A DNA stretch of 64,000 nucleotides from Psychrobacter sp. NG25. Its GTDB lineage: Bacteria > Pseudomonadota > Gammaproteobacteria > Pseudomonadales > Moraxellaceae. Shown in pieces: positions 28,357 through 37,006 of this stretch (its first letter is position 1; each line of letters begins with the position of its first letter). Position numbers and translations under genes: made by a program. The notes under the pieces were generated by a model, which saw nothing but the letters and a program-made list of their open reading frames with translations, was not told the DNA's origin and did no database searches. The stretch covers positions 124,001-188,000 of the forward strand of contig NZ_JADGMV010000004.1 in NCBI RefSeq assembly GCF_015234355.1, given 5' to 3'.

Positions 28357-29088
28357 TTGAAATTTTCTTGTTCATTGGAAACGTCTTCTGAGCGGATTCG
28401 TTTGGTTAATGTTATCTCGCCACTTATTAAAGCAGGTTACCAACTCGTAACCCAAAGACAAGAGCCTTCAGAAAATGGTGGCAACATTATTCATGTTGTT
28501 GCCAAAAGCCAAGGATCAAAGACACAAGAAGATTTAATCGATGATCTTTCTTCTATTGAAGGCTGTACACTTTTTCAGCTAGAGATAGATGGAGAGGGAA
28601 GTGCGGATACAATACCATCAGCAGTAGCATCAGCACCACCGGTAACACAAGATTTAGATCAGAAAAATGCGTTAGCAGCTATTGGTGCACAGTATCCTGA
28701 CATCGCCGATATCGTTAGGCACTATGAGGCCAGTTTGCCACATGAGAGTCGTGCTAAGGCAATGCATGAATTAGGACGCAAAGTGGGAAGTGGGATCTAC
28801 AAGCGTGACTATTCACTTGGTAGCCCATTAAAAATGCCAACCACGATTAATCGCGAACTTGTACCAGCATTAAAGAGCTTTTCTAAGGTTAAAGCTAAGA
28901 ATAATTTGGTTGCTTTGACTAAATGTCCATTCTGCAAGTTGTCAGATAGCAACCATTCAGGCTGTCACTTTGTAGTGGGTTACATAGATGGTTTCTTATC
29001 AAGTAATCCTGCCGTAGACAGAGTTCGGGTTGAAGAATCAAGTTGTGGCGCTGGCACTACCAATATTTGTGAATTTATCATCTGGTAG
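28357..29088 (+). CDS. V4R-like Cys-rich domain protein
   Basis: 243 residues, started at TTG 28357 because a strong AAAAGGAG lies 6 nt upstream. The N-terminal 80 residues could be an alpha/beta regulatory fold. The C-terminal 60 residues carry KCPFC, GCHFVVGYIDGFLSS, ESSCGAG and NICEFIIW, the cysteine and glycine pattern of V4R (4-vinyl-reductase/hydrocarbon-binding) domains, which bind small hydrophobic ligands or metals. Its stop is 124 bp before an MHYT protein start on the same strand; together they look like a sensory pair. The V4R assignment is moderate and the function is unknown. Confidence 0.6.
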   Translation: MKFSCSLETSSERIRLVNVISPLIKAGYQLVTQRQEPSENGGNIIHVVAKSQGSKTQEDLIDDLSSIEGCTLFQLEIDGEGSADTIPSAVASAPPVTQDLDQKNALAAIGAQYPDIADIVRHYEASLPHESRAKAMHELGRKVGSGIYKRDYSLGSPLKMPTTINRELVPALKSFSKVKAKNNLVALTKCPFCKLSDSNHSGCHFVVGYIDGFLSSNPAVDRVRVEESSCGAGTTNICEFIIW

Positions 29089-29212
29089 AAAATAATTATT
29101 CATAGACAGTTGAATGCCTATGAAAAACAGTAATAAATGCATAAAGCAATGTCAGTTCATTAAAACGCACATTGCTTACGCTCAGTTTTTATTAAATATA
29201 AAGGTCGAAAAA

Positions 29213-29956
29213 ATGATTGAAGTTGAATATAACCTGCTTTTGGTTGCTATCTCGTATGTTATTGCCGTTATTGGTTCTTTTGTTGGTCTAAACCTTGCCA
29301 TTCGCGTACCATCAGCCAAACCAGGAGGCGATCTGTACTTTTGGGTAGCATTATCTTCAATCGCGATCGGTGGTGCGATTTGGTCTATGCATTATATTGG
29401 TATGATGGCCGTTGACATGAAAATGCCAGTCACTTATGACTTGGGTTTGACCGTTATTTCAATGCTACTTGCTATTTTGTTTGTTGCCGTTGGTATTGTC
29501 ATCGTCGGCCGTGGTTCGTCGAGTATTGCCAAGTTGATCAGTGGTGGCGTGCTTACTGGACTGGGAGTTGCAGCAATGCACTATACCGGTATGGCCTCAA
29601 TGCAGATGGATGCAACCATGTCATATAACATACCACTTTTAATCACTTCGATTGTCATTGCAATCGTGGCAGCAATGGCTGCGTTATGGTTAGCATTTAA
29701 TCTACGCGGTACGGTACAGCGCTTTGGTAGTGCATTCATTATGGGTATCGCTGTTTGTGGTATGCATTATACTGGTGTAGCAGCGATGGAAATGAGCGCT
29801 ACTGCTGGTCACACAATGTCTATGAGCCATACACATGACGGTGCGATTACTTCATCGATTATCATCTTTATTGGCTCAGCAGTTGTACTCGGCTTACTAT
29901 GGTTCTTAGCATCTAAAAATGCTCCTAAACAAGAAAACTTAGTATTTGGCGAGTAA
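29213..29956 (+). CDS. MHYT-domain integral membrane sensor protein
   Basis: 247 residues with about seven membrane helices and three MHYT motifs (WSMHYIGMMAVDM, AAMHYTGMASMQM, GMHYTGVAAMEM), each with nearby Met residues. The family is proposed to bind copper or sense O2, CO or NO. Here no GGDEF, EAL or kinase output domain is attached, so it would have to signal to a partner, possibly the V4R-like protein upstream. The ATG at 29213 is chosen for the AAGGTCG 8 nt before it; a longer frame from 29114 adds a non-hydrophobic, poorly supported leader. The stop is 3 bp before MITE-like copy B. Confidence 0.88.
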   Translation: MIEVEYNLLLVAISYVIAVIGSFVGLNLAIRVPSAKPGGDLYFWVALSSIAIGGAIWSMHYIGMMAVDMKMPVTYDLGLTVISMLLAILFVAVGIVIVGRGSSSIAKLISGGVLTGLGVAAMHYTGMASMQMDATMSYNIPLLITSIVIAIVAAMAALWLAFNLRGTVQRFGSAFIMGIAVCGMHYTGVAAMEMSATAGHTMSMSHTHDGAITSSIIIFIGSAVVLGLLWFLASKNAPKQENLVFGE

Positions 29957-29959
29957 TGA

Positions 29960-30066
29960 TATAGTTGATTCAGTTGAAAAGAGAGTCAAGGCGACCGAGT
30001 ACAGATGTATATATGATACTTCAAGCGAGGTTAACGCTATAACTCTTTTATAGAGGATTGACTATA
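29960..30066 (+). repeat. MITE-like intergenic repeat, copy B (subfamily 1)
   Basis: 107 bp, TATAGTTGATTCAGTTGAAA to TATAGAGGATTGACTATA, same length as copy A with about 12 differences. It abuts the stop codon of the MHYT gene. Confidence 0.85.
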
Positions 30067-30101
30067 AGCCACGACTGTTCTGTCTATTGAATGGTTAATA
30101 C

Positions 30102-30141
30102 AAAAAAAGGTTTTTAGATATTATTCTAAAAACCTTTTTTT
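30102..30141. terminator. Bidirectional terminator between the MHYT and ATP-grasp genes
   Basis: Hairpin GGTTTTTAGA / TCTAAAAACC flanked by A7 and T7. Confidence 0.85.
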
Positions 30142-30182
30142 ATGTTGAATAGCCAATGTATAGATAAGGGTTTATCTACACT

Positions 30183-31331
30183 CTAATCCGTTGTTGGCTC
30201 TTCGACTTTTACACCTATCATGATTGAACGTACTTGGCATGGGGTTATTTTCTGAGCGATATCAGCCAGCTTTGGTTTATCAGTCAAGCCCAACCAGTAG
30301 GCAAAGCCGACCTGTGTTAAATCTACACCGCTATGAGTTGTGTAACCAATACCACCAGATGGGCGACTATTAATCTCCAGTACACGGTGCTGACCATCAT
30401 CATCGGCCTTGGTCTGTACACTGACGATACCATCACAGTTGAAAGCTTTGATTAATGGAATGACGACATCCATAACGGATTGCTCGTAGCCGATATGCTG
30501 GATTTTCCCTGTTTTATAACGAGTAATAGCAGCCAATACTTCACCATATTCGCATACCACATCGATAGAGTACTCTTGCCCTGACAAGTAAGGCATTAAT
30601 AACATCGGAATAGGGCGCTCATGCACCATTAAGCTATTTGTGTACGCATTTATAAATTGGGCAGTACTGATTTTTTTCTCTTCGGTAAAGTACAAATGCT
30701 CAAAGCTATCGTATTGCTCCTCTTCTGCTTTACCTAAATCTAATCGCCAAAACCCTTGCGCAAAAATACCAGTAACTGGTTTGACACACAAAGGCTGATG
30801 GCCATGTTCGGCAAGTAGCGCCTCAAGCTGCTCAGTCGTATCAAAGCGCCAAGCATCAGCAACAGGTATGTCATGAGAATGGCACTGTTGCATAAAAGCA
30901 AATTTATCATCGATTGATTCTAATGATGCAACACTGGTTGCGCCAGTCAACAAGCGAATACCTGCTGCATCAAATACCTCTCGATGGGCCTCATAATCAA
31001 TACCATTTCGACCAGTCAATAATACCTTTACGTTGTGCTGTTGAGCATGTTCTAGGACGAACTGCCAACGCGGTATAACGGGCTCAGGTTCAACGTCAAC
31101 TTCCTCACAGCTGTCTATAGGAGCTATAGTAGGTTCGAGATAGACATCATCCGCAAACTCAAAAATCTCAGGTCTGTCGTGACGGTGTGAGGCGATGATG
31201 TTGAATGATGCATCAGACTGGGTTTTTAGCGCTTGTAGGCTGGCTAACATATCACGCTGGCTTGACTGGCCTTCAGCTAACCAAGCCGCAGTTGAGATTG
31301 TAGGGTGATTATCGTTAGCAGTGTTATCCAT
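30183..31331 (-). CDS. ATP-grasp ligase of the Ter cluster
   Basis: 382 residues from ATG 31331 (GAGAG upstream); a longer frame to 31388 lacks a ribosome binding site. An N-terminal substrate-domain part is followed by the ATP-grasp fold: SIDDKFAFMQQ, QPLCVKPVTGIFAQGFW, the MPYLSGQEYSIDVVCEYGE block and the metal-binding VLEINSRPSGGIGYT. Such enzymes join a carboxylate to an amine or thiol using ATP. It lies alone on the minus strand, divergent from terA, and is a known companion of the Ter phosphoribosyltransferase module, presumably acting on the same metabolite. Confidence 0.85.
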   Translation of the reverse strand: MDNTANDNHPTISTAAWLAEGQSSQRDMLASLQALKTQSDASFNIIASHRHDRPEIFEFADDVYLEPTIAPIDSCEEVDVEPEPVIPRWQFVLEHAQQHNVKVLLTGRNGIDYEAHREVFDAAGIRLLTGATSVASLESIDDKFAFMQQCHSHDIPVADAWRFDTTEQLEALLAEHGHQPLCVKPVTGIFAQGFWRLDLGKAEEEQYDSFEHLYFTEEKKISTAQFINAYTNSLMVHERPIPMLLMPYLSGQEYSIDVVCEYGEVLAAITRYKTGKIQHIGYEQSVMDVVIPLIKAFNCDGIVSVQTKADDDGQHRVLEINSRPSGGIGYTTHSGVDLTQVGFAYWLGLTDKPKLADIAQKITPCQVRSIMIGVKVEEPTTD

Positions 31332-31662
31332 AGTTCTCTCAGCAGTATCGTAAGTTTTAGATATAATTGGATAACGAAATACCGTCATCGCAAAACCAAC
31401 AGCAATATAGATAAGCTAAAAATGTAGCTAACCATCCAAGTCATCATATTGCTGATAGTAGAGCTATTATATACAAATGCTAGTCGTTATAAATGATACT
31501 GATAAAATAGTATGAATAAGAATGCTTAAGGTTTATTTTGGGATTTTTAACACTTAACAGAAGACGTGTATCGACTAAAAACCTTGTAATAACCGTGCTA
31601 CTATATGCTGATAGTAGACATAATAAATACATTGATATAATAAATAAATGAAAGGATGAGTA
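31332..31662. other. Divergent regulatory region, ATP-grasp / terA (331 bp)
   Basis: No gene is supported. It contains a 12-bp direct repeat GCTGATAGTAGA at 31451-31462 and 31607-31618; the second copy lies within an inverted repeat (see 31598-31617). Confidence 0.5.
31598..31617. promoter_or_regulatory. Possible operator: 7-bp inverted repeat upstream of terA
   Basis: CTACTAT and ATAGTAG separated by 6 nt, 46 bp before the terA start. A related but imperfect site lies near 31445-31462. Confidence 0.35.
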
Positions 31663-32943
31663 ATGAGTCAAACCCTAATCGCAGGTGCCAATGCGCCACT
31701 ACCGACGGACAATATTAGCATTCGTATCTTAAGCCAAAATGCGATTGATTGTGCTGCTTATCGCCTAGCTGCCGATGGTAAGGTACGTGGTGATGGAGAC
31801 ATGATATTTTATGGGCAAACACGTAGCGATGATAGCAGTGTGAGTTTTCGAGGTCATGATAGCGATGGTTTTTTTGACATCAATTTGCCAGCGCAACCTG
31901 CAAATATTGAAAAAATAGCACTGGCATTCTCTAGTGATAAAACACTTGCTCAAGTCGGTGATGTGGATATTCAAGTACTGCAAGGCAGTCAAGTACTGAT
32001 GACTTGTCAGCTTAGTAGTGCAGGGCGCAATGAAAAAGCAATTATTTTAGCTGAGTGCTATCGTAGGCAGGGCAGTTGGAAGTTTAGATTTATTGCTCAA
32101 GGTTTTGAAGGTGGTCTAAAACCTTTGTCAGAGCATTTTGGTGTTGAGATCGCTGATGAGGCACCAGTTCCAAACCAGTCACAGAACCAAGCTCAAAATC
32201 AGTCACAGAGTCAGGCTCAACCTATCAACACGCAGCGTCCAATCAATACTCAAAAAGCGGGTAGTGCGCCTCAAGCAAACACACCACCACCGATTCCAGC
32301 CAATCCTGCTATAAACCTAAGCAAAGTAACCTTAACTAAAAATCAATCTAGCATCAATCTCAAAAAACGTGATGATTTTGGTAAAATTACTGTGAATTTA
32401 AACTGGAATCAACGACCGAATGCTGATCAGAAAGCACCCAAAAAAGGGCTCTTGGGTGATCTGTTCAAGCAACATAAAGCGGGTGGTATTGATTTAGATG
32501 TTGGTGCGATGATTCACCTGAAAAACGGTGAAAAAACGCTTATCCAAGCGTTGGGTAATCGTTTTGGTAGCTTACAATCAGCGCCTTATGTTTGTCTGCG
32601 CGCCGATGACAGAACAGGTCAGATAAGTGGCGGTGAGTGGCTGGATATCAATGGTCAGCAGTGGTCGCAGATTGAGGAGGTCTTTATCTTTGCCTTTATC
32701 TACGAAGGTGCACCGAACTGGGCACAAACAGATGGCGTGGTAACCATTGCGGTACCAGAGCAGCCACCGATTGAAACGCGTTTAACAGAAGGCACAGGCA
32801 ACTTGCCCATGTGTGCAATCGCTCGTTTGGTCAATCAACAAGGCAGTATCAATGTTGAGCGTATCAACCAATACTTTAAAGGTCACCAAGAAATGGACAA
32901 AGCCTTTAATTGGGGGTTTAGCTGGAAACGCGGCAGTAAATAG
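31663..32943 (+). CDS. terA: TerA-like tellurium resistance protein (two TerD-type domains)
   Basis: 426 residues. The first TerD-type domain covers about 1-165 (GKVRGDGDMIFYGQT to AQGFEGGLKPL). A Gln/Asn/Pro-rich linker with repeated SQ and NQ follows (about 168-215), then a second domain with the TerA signature: VTLTKNQSSINLKK, IDLDVGAMIHLKNG and the C-terminus GHQEMDKAFNWGFSW. TerA/TerD proteins assemble beneath the membrane in Ter stress responses to tellurite, phage and colicins. GGATGAG precedes the ATG. Transcribed alone, divergent from the ATP-grasp gene. Confidence 0.88.
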   Translation: MSQTLIAGANAPLPTDNISIRILSQNAIDCAAYRLAADGKVRGDGDMIFYGQTRSDDSSVSFRGHDSDGFFDINLPAQPANIEKIALAFSSDKTLAQVGDVDIQVLQGSQVLMTCQLSSAGRNEKAIILAECYRRQGSWKFRFIAQGFEGGLKPLSEHFGVEIADEAPVPNQSQNQAQNQSQSQAQPINTQRPINTQKAGSAPQANTPPPIPANPAINLSKVTLTKNQSSINLKKRDDFGKITVNLNWNQRPNADQKAPKKGLLGDLFKQHKAGGIDLDVGAMIHLKNGEKTLIQALGNRFGSLQSAPYVCLRADDRTGQISGGEWLDINGQQWSQIEEVFIFAFIYEGAPNWAQTDGVVTIAVPEQPPIETRLTEGTGNLPMCAIARLVNQQGSINVERINQYFKGHQEMDKAFNWGFSWKRGSK

Positions 32944-32982
32944 TAACTAAGTATTAACGGCTGCAAGAATATCGATTGGTAC

Positions 32983-33021
32983 AAAAAAATAAGCCCTTCT
33001 ATAATAGAAGGGCTTATTTTT
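32983..33021. terminator. Bidirectional terminator
   Basis: AAGCCCTTCTATAATAGAAGGGCTT hairpin with flanking A7 and T5, between the convergent terA and terZ-like genes. Confidence 0.88.
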
Positions 33022-33061
33022 GTTGAATATGCTTTAACATTCAAAAATTTTCTAGAGTCAA

Positions 33062-33670
33062 TTATGCATGCGGTGTGATAGCAGGCATCAAATCATGAAA
33101 AGTGCGACCAGACGCTGTTTCGCCAATGGCATGCATCTTCCATTCATTGTTATGGCGATAAACTTTTGCCATTACCATCGCTGTGTGTCCACCTTGCGCT
33201 GATAAGTTATAACGTGCCACTTCTTGATTGTTATTGGCATTGACGATACGGCAAAATGCATTTTCTACGGTCTCAAAAGTCTGACCAGTAAAGCTGTTAA
33301 CCGTAAAGACAAGTGATACAACATTAGCAGGAATTCTAGATAGGTCTACGTTGATGACTTCATCATCGCCATCGCCATCACCCGTACGGTTATCACCAGT
33401 ATGTACAATGCTGCCATCTTTTGATTTTAGCTGACTGAACCAAATAGCATCGACCGCCTGTTTATTGCTATCAAACATGATGCATGAAGCATCAAGATCG
33501 ATAGAGTCGCCGCCACTACCGCCACCGAATAATTTACCTAAGAATCCACCTTTTTTCTCTTGTGGTCCCTGTGCGACATCCCAGCCCAAACCTAATTTTA
33601 CCTGCGTGAGGTCACCACCAGCTTCTTTGCTAAGTGAGATTTTTTGACCTTTTTGTAAGCTAACTGCCAT
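33062..33670 (-). CDS. TerD family protein, TerZ-like
   Basis: 202 residues. It starts LQKGQKISLSKEAGG and has the TerZ-type Gly-rich insertion KKGGFLGKLFGGGSGG (about 37-52), then IDLDASCIMFD, the calcium-binding block TGDNRTGDGDGDDE and the FTGQTFETVENAFCRIVN segment. The C-terminal AKVYRHNNEWKMHAIGE closes the domain. It is on the minus strand with the AIM24-type and TerE-like genes upstream, at gaps of 144 and 240 bp, so possibly separate promoters. Confidence 0.87.
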   Translation of the reverse strand: MAVSLQKGQKISLSKEAGGDLTQVKLGLGWDVAQGPQEKKGGFLGKLFGGGSGGDSIDLDASCIMFDSNKQAVDAIWFSQLKSKDGSIVHTGDNRTGDGDGDDEVINVDLSRIPANVVSLVFTVNSFTGQTFETVENAFCRIVNANNNQEVARYNLSAQGGHTAMVMAKVYRHNNEWKMHAIGETASGRTFHDLMPAITPHA

Positions 33671-33814
33671 GTGATTATCCTTATAGTATCAATATTGAGA
33701 AATATGAACTGAGTGTAGTGTTACCACTCGTCTTCCTTGCTATCTAAGTTTTTAAAAATGTTGTAATAGTTTTGAGTAAAGTGTTGAATAAAATCTATAT
33801 ATGACATTATACAA

Positions 33815-34567
33815 TTACAAGATATTGCCTAATAAGCCGCTACTGCCACCGCGACCGCCTGAGCTACTACCCAATACGCTTTGTAGCCAGCCTTGGTAGC
33901 TATCACGATTGCGCGAACAGATAATGACTTTGCCAGTCCCAGAGAAGTTCAATACCATGCCTTCACCACTGGTGACAGAGTTGATGATATTGCTCATGAA
34001 TCCTTTTTTCTTGCTGGTAGACACTGACAGCTTATAATCTAAGTTAGAGTCCCAGCAGACCACGTGACCATTATCAATAATGACGTCTTTACCGGGTTCT
34101 ACATCGATCTCGAACAGTGAGCCAAACCCTGATACCACGACCTGACCTTGGCCTTGCGTCTGCATAACCATGAAGCCACCAGTATCACCAAATACCGCAC
34201 CGCCAAGGTTGCGTTGAATATTGGCTCTGATATCAACGCCAGTTTGCGCCGCTACAAAAGCACCATCGCTCAACGTATACTGCTGAGCACCGCAATCAAT
34301 GATTTGCATATCACCATCAAGCGTGGGTGCAAGCAAGCAATCACCTTCACCATTGACCGCTTCGATTTGCTGTTGAAATAATGACTCGTCATTAGCGAAA
34401 CGGCGCATCAGTGACTGCATTAACCCGCCTTGCAGCTTACCTTTTAGTTCAAGGTTTGATTCCATCATCACCATTGCATTGGCTTCACAATAAATCGAGT
34501 CGCCTTTTTTGAGATTACAATGTAAAAAAGGTTCGATGGTACCGATTAAGCTAAATGTTGCAGCCAT
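33815..34567 (-). CDS. TIGR00266 / AIM24 family protein
   Basis: 250 residues, all beta by appearance. It shows family segments VVVSGFGSLFEIDVEPGKDVIIDNGHVVCWDSNLDY and GEGMVLNFSGTGKVIICSRN, and ends in a Gly/Ser-rich tail. The fold resembles the TRAP RNA-binding protein; homologues are commonly encoded next to TerD genes. The molecular role is unknown. It lies between two TerD-family genes in the same orientation. Confidence 0.85.
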   Translation of the reverse strand: MAATFSLIGTIEPFLHCNLKKGDSIYCEANAMVMMESNLELKGKLQGGLMQSLMRRFANDESLFQQQIEAVNGEGDCLLAPTLDGDMQIIDCGAQQYTLSDGAFVAAQTGVDIRANIQRNLGGAVFGDTGGFMVMQTQGQGQVVVSGFGSLFEIDVEPGKDVIIDNGHVVCWDSNLDYKLSVSTSKKKGFMSNIINSVTSGEGMVLNFSGTGKVIICSRNRDSYQGWLQSVLGSSSGGRGGSSGLLGNIL

Positions 34568-34807
34568 GATTTACAAATCCTTATTCTAATTTTTAATATG
34601 TGCGCTTGATAGCTATATTTATGTATATGGCTGTTTCTGTATATGGTTCTATATAAGCTATCTTTAAGACTTTGGCTTTTTTGGTTAGCCAATTAACATT
34701 AAAGCCATCAAATGCTTTAAAAGGGCACACTTGATGGCTTATTTATATCGTAATCAACTATATGATTGCGATATTTATTTTGCTAAGCGATTACGTCAAA
34801 GCTAAGC

Positions 34808-35383
34808 TTATACGTTTACGCCATAAGAGCCCGCTAATGGTCCAAGACCACCGCTGAAGCCTTGACCCACGGCACGGAATTTCCAGTCGCCGCTGTGACG
34901 ATATAGCTCGCCAAAAATCATTGCCGTTTCAGTGCTGCCGTCTTCTGATAGGTCATAGCGTGCAATTTCACTGCCGCCATTGTCATTAACGATACGGATG
35001 TAAGCTTCGCCTACTTGACCGAAGTTTTGGTTACGGGCTTGACCTTCATAAATGATAGCACAAAGTGCTACTTTATTAACGTCAGCTGGAATGCTCGCTA
35101 GATTTACTTTAATAGCTTCATCATCGCCATCACCTTCACCAGTACGGTTGTCGCCTGTGTGCTCAACAGCGCCATTGTCTGACTTTAGGTTGTTAAAGAA
35201 AATGAAATCTTGGTCGTTACGTACTTTACCTGCTTCATTGACCAAAAAGCCAATCGCATCTAAGTCAAACTCTTGACCGTCAGTAGCGCGTGGATCCCAG
35301 CCAAGACCGACTGTAATATTGGTTAAGCCTGGCGCTTCTTTTGATAAGTTTACGTTGCCGCCTTTTGTTAAGCTAATAGCCAT
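34808..35383 (-). CDS. TerD family protein, TerE-like
   Basis: 191 residues, exactly the usual TerE length. [17 protein letters not shown] is followed by [25 protein letters not shown] (calcium site) and [31 protein letters not shown]. TerD and TerE differ little, so the symbol is left open. It has a long (about 470 bp) leader region upstream. Confidence 0.87.
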   Translation of the reverse strand: MAISLTKGGNVNLSKEAPGLTNITVGLGWDPRATDGQEFDLDAIGFLVNEAGKVRNDQDFIFFNNLKSDNGAVEHTGDNRTGEGDGDDEAIKVNLASIPADVNKVALCAIIYEGQARNQNFGQVGEAYIRIVNDNGGSEIARYDLSEDGSTETAMIFGELYRHSGDWKFRAVGQGFSGGLGPLAGSYGVNV

Positions 35384-35516
35384 ATAAATATCCTATTGAT
35401 TGGTAATTAAATAATAAAAAAATGAACTGAAAATGGTGCAAAGGTTGATACGTAAGCGTACACAGTTAATAACTCTACCTACATGTCACGGCCTGCATAT
35501 CATTACGTTTTACTAT

Positions 35517-35534
35517 ACTAAGCGTTTGCTTAGT
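35517..35534. promoter_or_regulatory. Possible operator upstream of the TerE-like gene
   Basis: Perfect 7-bp inverted repeat ACTAAGC / GCTTAGT with a GTTT centre, about 135 bp before the start codon. Confidence 0.3.
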
Positions 35535-35742
35535 AAGCAAGGCGTATTTTGTGCACTTACTATATGTTTCCTAAGAGACATAATGTCCCTGTATATCTGA
35601 TACTTTTTAACAATCTTGATAGCAATACTTAAGGTGTTGTTATCAAAAGTAAATTGTTGGTCTATCACCATTTGTAGATTAAACAAGAAGAGTCAGCGTT
35701 TAGCTAATAGAAACACGCTTTCTTAAAAAATAGCTTTAAAAC

Positions 35743-35777
35743 GAAAAAGGGTCATGCCAATATATTTAGCATGACCC
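35743..35777 (-). terminator. Terminator of the glutaminase gene
   Basis: GGGTCATGC / GCATGACCC hairpin followed on the minus strand by T5, 75 bp after the glutaminase stop. Confidence 0.85.
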
Positions 35778-35852
35778 AGAGTAAAACTTGTCATATTTAA
35801 CGGTGCACATCGTCTTAAACAACTTATCGATAAAAGTATTAGATGATAGTCT

Positions 35853-36782
35853 TTAGTCGCCGAAAACAGACCAGCCAGTTTCTTGTACAAACAGCTCTAA
35901 TGCTTTGGTTCCAAGCTTAGAGTTGCCTATATGATCGAGCCCTGGAGACCAGACGGCGATTGAACCTTCACCTGGTGCTATCGTCAAAATACCACCGCCA
36001 ACACCACTCTTACCTGGTAGACCGACACGATAAGCAAACTCACCAGAGCCATCGTAATGACCACACATCATCATCAGCGAATTAATCCGTCGAGAACGCT
36101 GTGCATTGATAACCCTAACGCCTGTGTGCTCATTAATACCATTAGACACTAAAAATAGGCCAGCTTGAGCTAACTGTTGGCAGTTCATCGCAATCGAGCA
36201 TTGATGAAAATAAGTACCCAAGACTTTATCCACGTCATGCTTTAGACGACCAAAGGATTTCATAAAGTAGGCCAATGACGCATTTCGATCTTTATGTGCC
36301 ATTTCGGATGCAGCCACTTTGTGATCAAAACTGATTGAGTCGTCATCTGCGATAAAGCGAACAAATTGTAGTATCTCGCCCAGTGTCTCTTTCGGTTCAT
36401 GTCCCATCATGATGGCATCCACTACCGCAATCGCACCCGCATTGATGAAGGGGTTACGCGGCCTACCAGATTCGTGCTCTAGCATCATAATCGAATTAAA
36501 AGGGTCGCCAGATGGTTCACGACCGACGTGTGTCCAGAGTGCATTACCTAATTTGCCGAGACCGATGGTTAAGGTGAATACCTTTGAGATACTTTGAATA
36601 GAAAATAGTGTACGCGCATCACCCGCTGTATAGACTTGTCCGTCAGGTGTCGCTACCGCAATACCAAACTGGTTTGGGTCGACATGAGCCAGTTGCGGGA
36701 TATAATCTGCTACTTTGCCACGATCGGTTTCATTTGCCATTTCTTTAGCAATGTCATCAAGAATTTTTTGTATATTAATCAT
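35853..36782 (-). CDS. glsB: Glutaminase (serine-dependent beta-lactamase fold)
   Basis: Converts L-glutamine to glutamate and ammonia. The 309 residues match the GlsA/GlsB family in length. The catalytic SxxK motif is in [32 protein letters not shown] and GKSGVGGGI are conserved blocks. It sits among Ter genes, downstream of the TerC-like gene and upstream of the TerE-like gene, flanked by its own terminators, so probably an independent unit. In E. coli glutaminase supports acid resistance through ammonia release; here the link to Ter is by position only. No strong ribosome binding site is visible before the ATG. Confidence 0.93.
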   Translation of the reverse strand: MINIQKILDDIAKEMANETDRGKVADYIPQLAHVDPNQFGIAVATPDGQVYTAGDARTLFSIQSISKVFTLTIGLGKLGNALWTHVGREPSGDPFNSIMMLEHESGRPRNPFINAGAIAVVDAIMMGHEPKETLGEILQFVRFIADDDSISFDHKVAASEMAHKDRNASLAYFMKSFGRLKHDVDKVLGTYFHQCSIAMNCQQLAQAGLFLVSNGINEHTGVRVINAQRSRRINSLMMMCGHYDGSGEFAYRVGLPGKSGVGGGILTIAPGEGSIAVWSPGLDHIGNSKLGTKALELFVQETGWSVFGD

Positions 36783-36930
36783 GTAGTCGTATTTTTATAA
36801 TGTTATTAAAGGATGGGATTTTAACTGAATAAAGAATGATAGTAATCATGTAATTGCATCTTAATGATTGGTCAATCTGGTATACCGATGAATGCCTCAT
36901 ATATTTATAACCTGTCGCTTTAATTAAGCT

Positions 36931-36971
36931 AAAAAAAGCAGGTCATATCAATTTTTTGATATGACCTGCTT
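36931..36971 (-). terminator. Terminator of the DUF475/TerC-like gene
   Basis: Strong hairpin AGCAGGTCATATCA / TGATATGACCTGCT followed on the minus strand by T7, about 35 bp after the stop. Confidence 0.9.
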
Positions 36972-37006
36972 AAATACATCACTAGATGCTATATGAACGA
37001 CATGCC

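Larger units (their letters stand above)
35384..35852. other. Intergenic region upstream of the TerE-like gene (469 bp)
   Basis: Holds the glutaminase terminator (35743-35777) and a possible operator (35517-35534). No gene seen. Confidence 0.55.

Noticed and set aside
31480-31671. 63-residue minus-strand frame antisense to the terA start
   Set aside because: TTG start in the ATP-grasp/terA divergent spacer, AT-rich codons and no domain; more likely chance in regulatory DNA.
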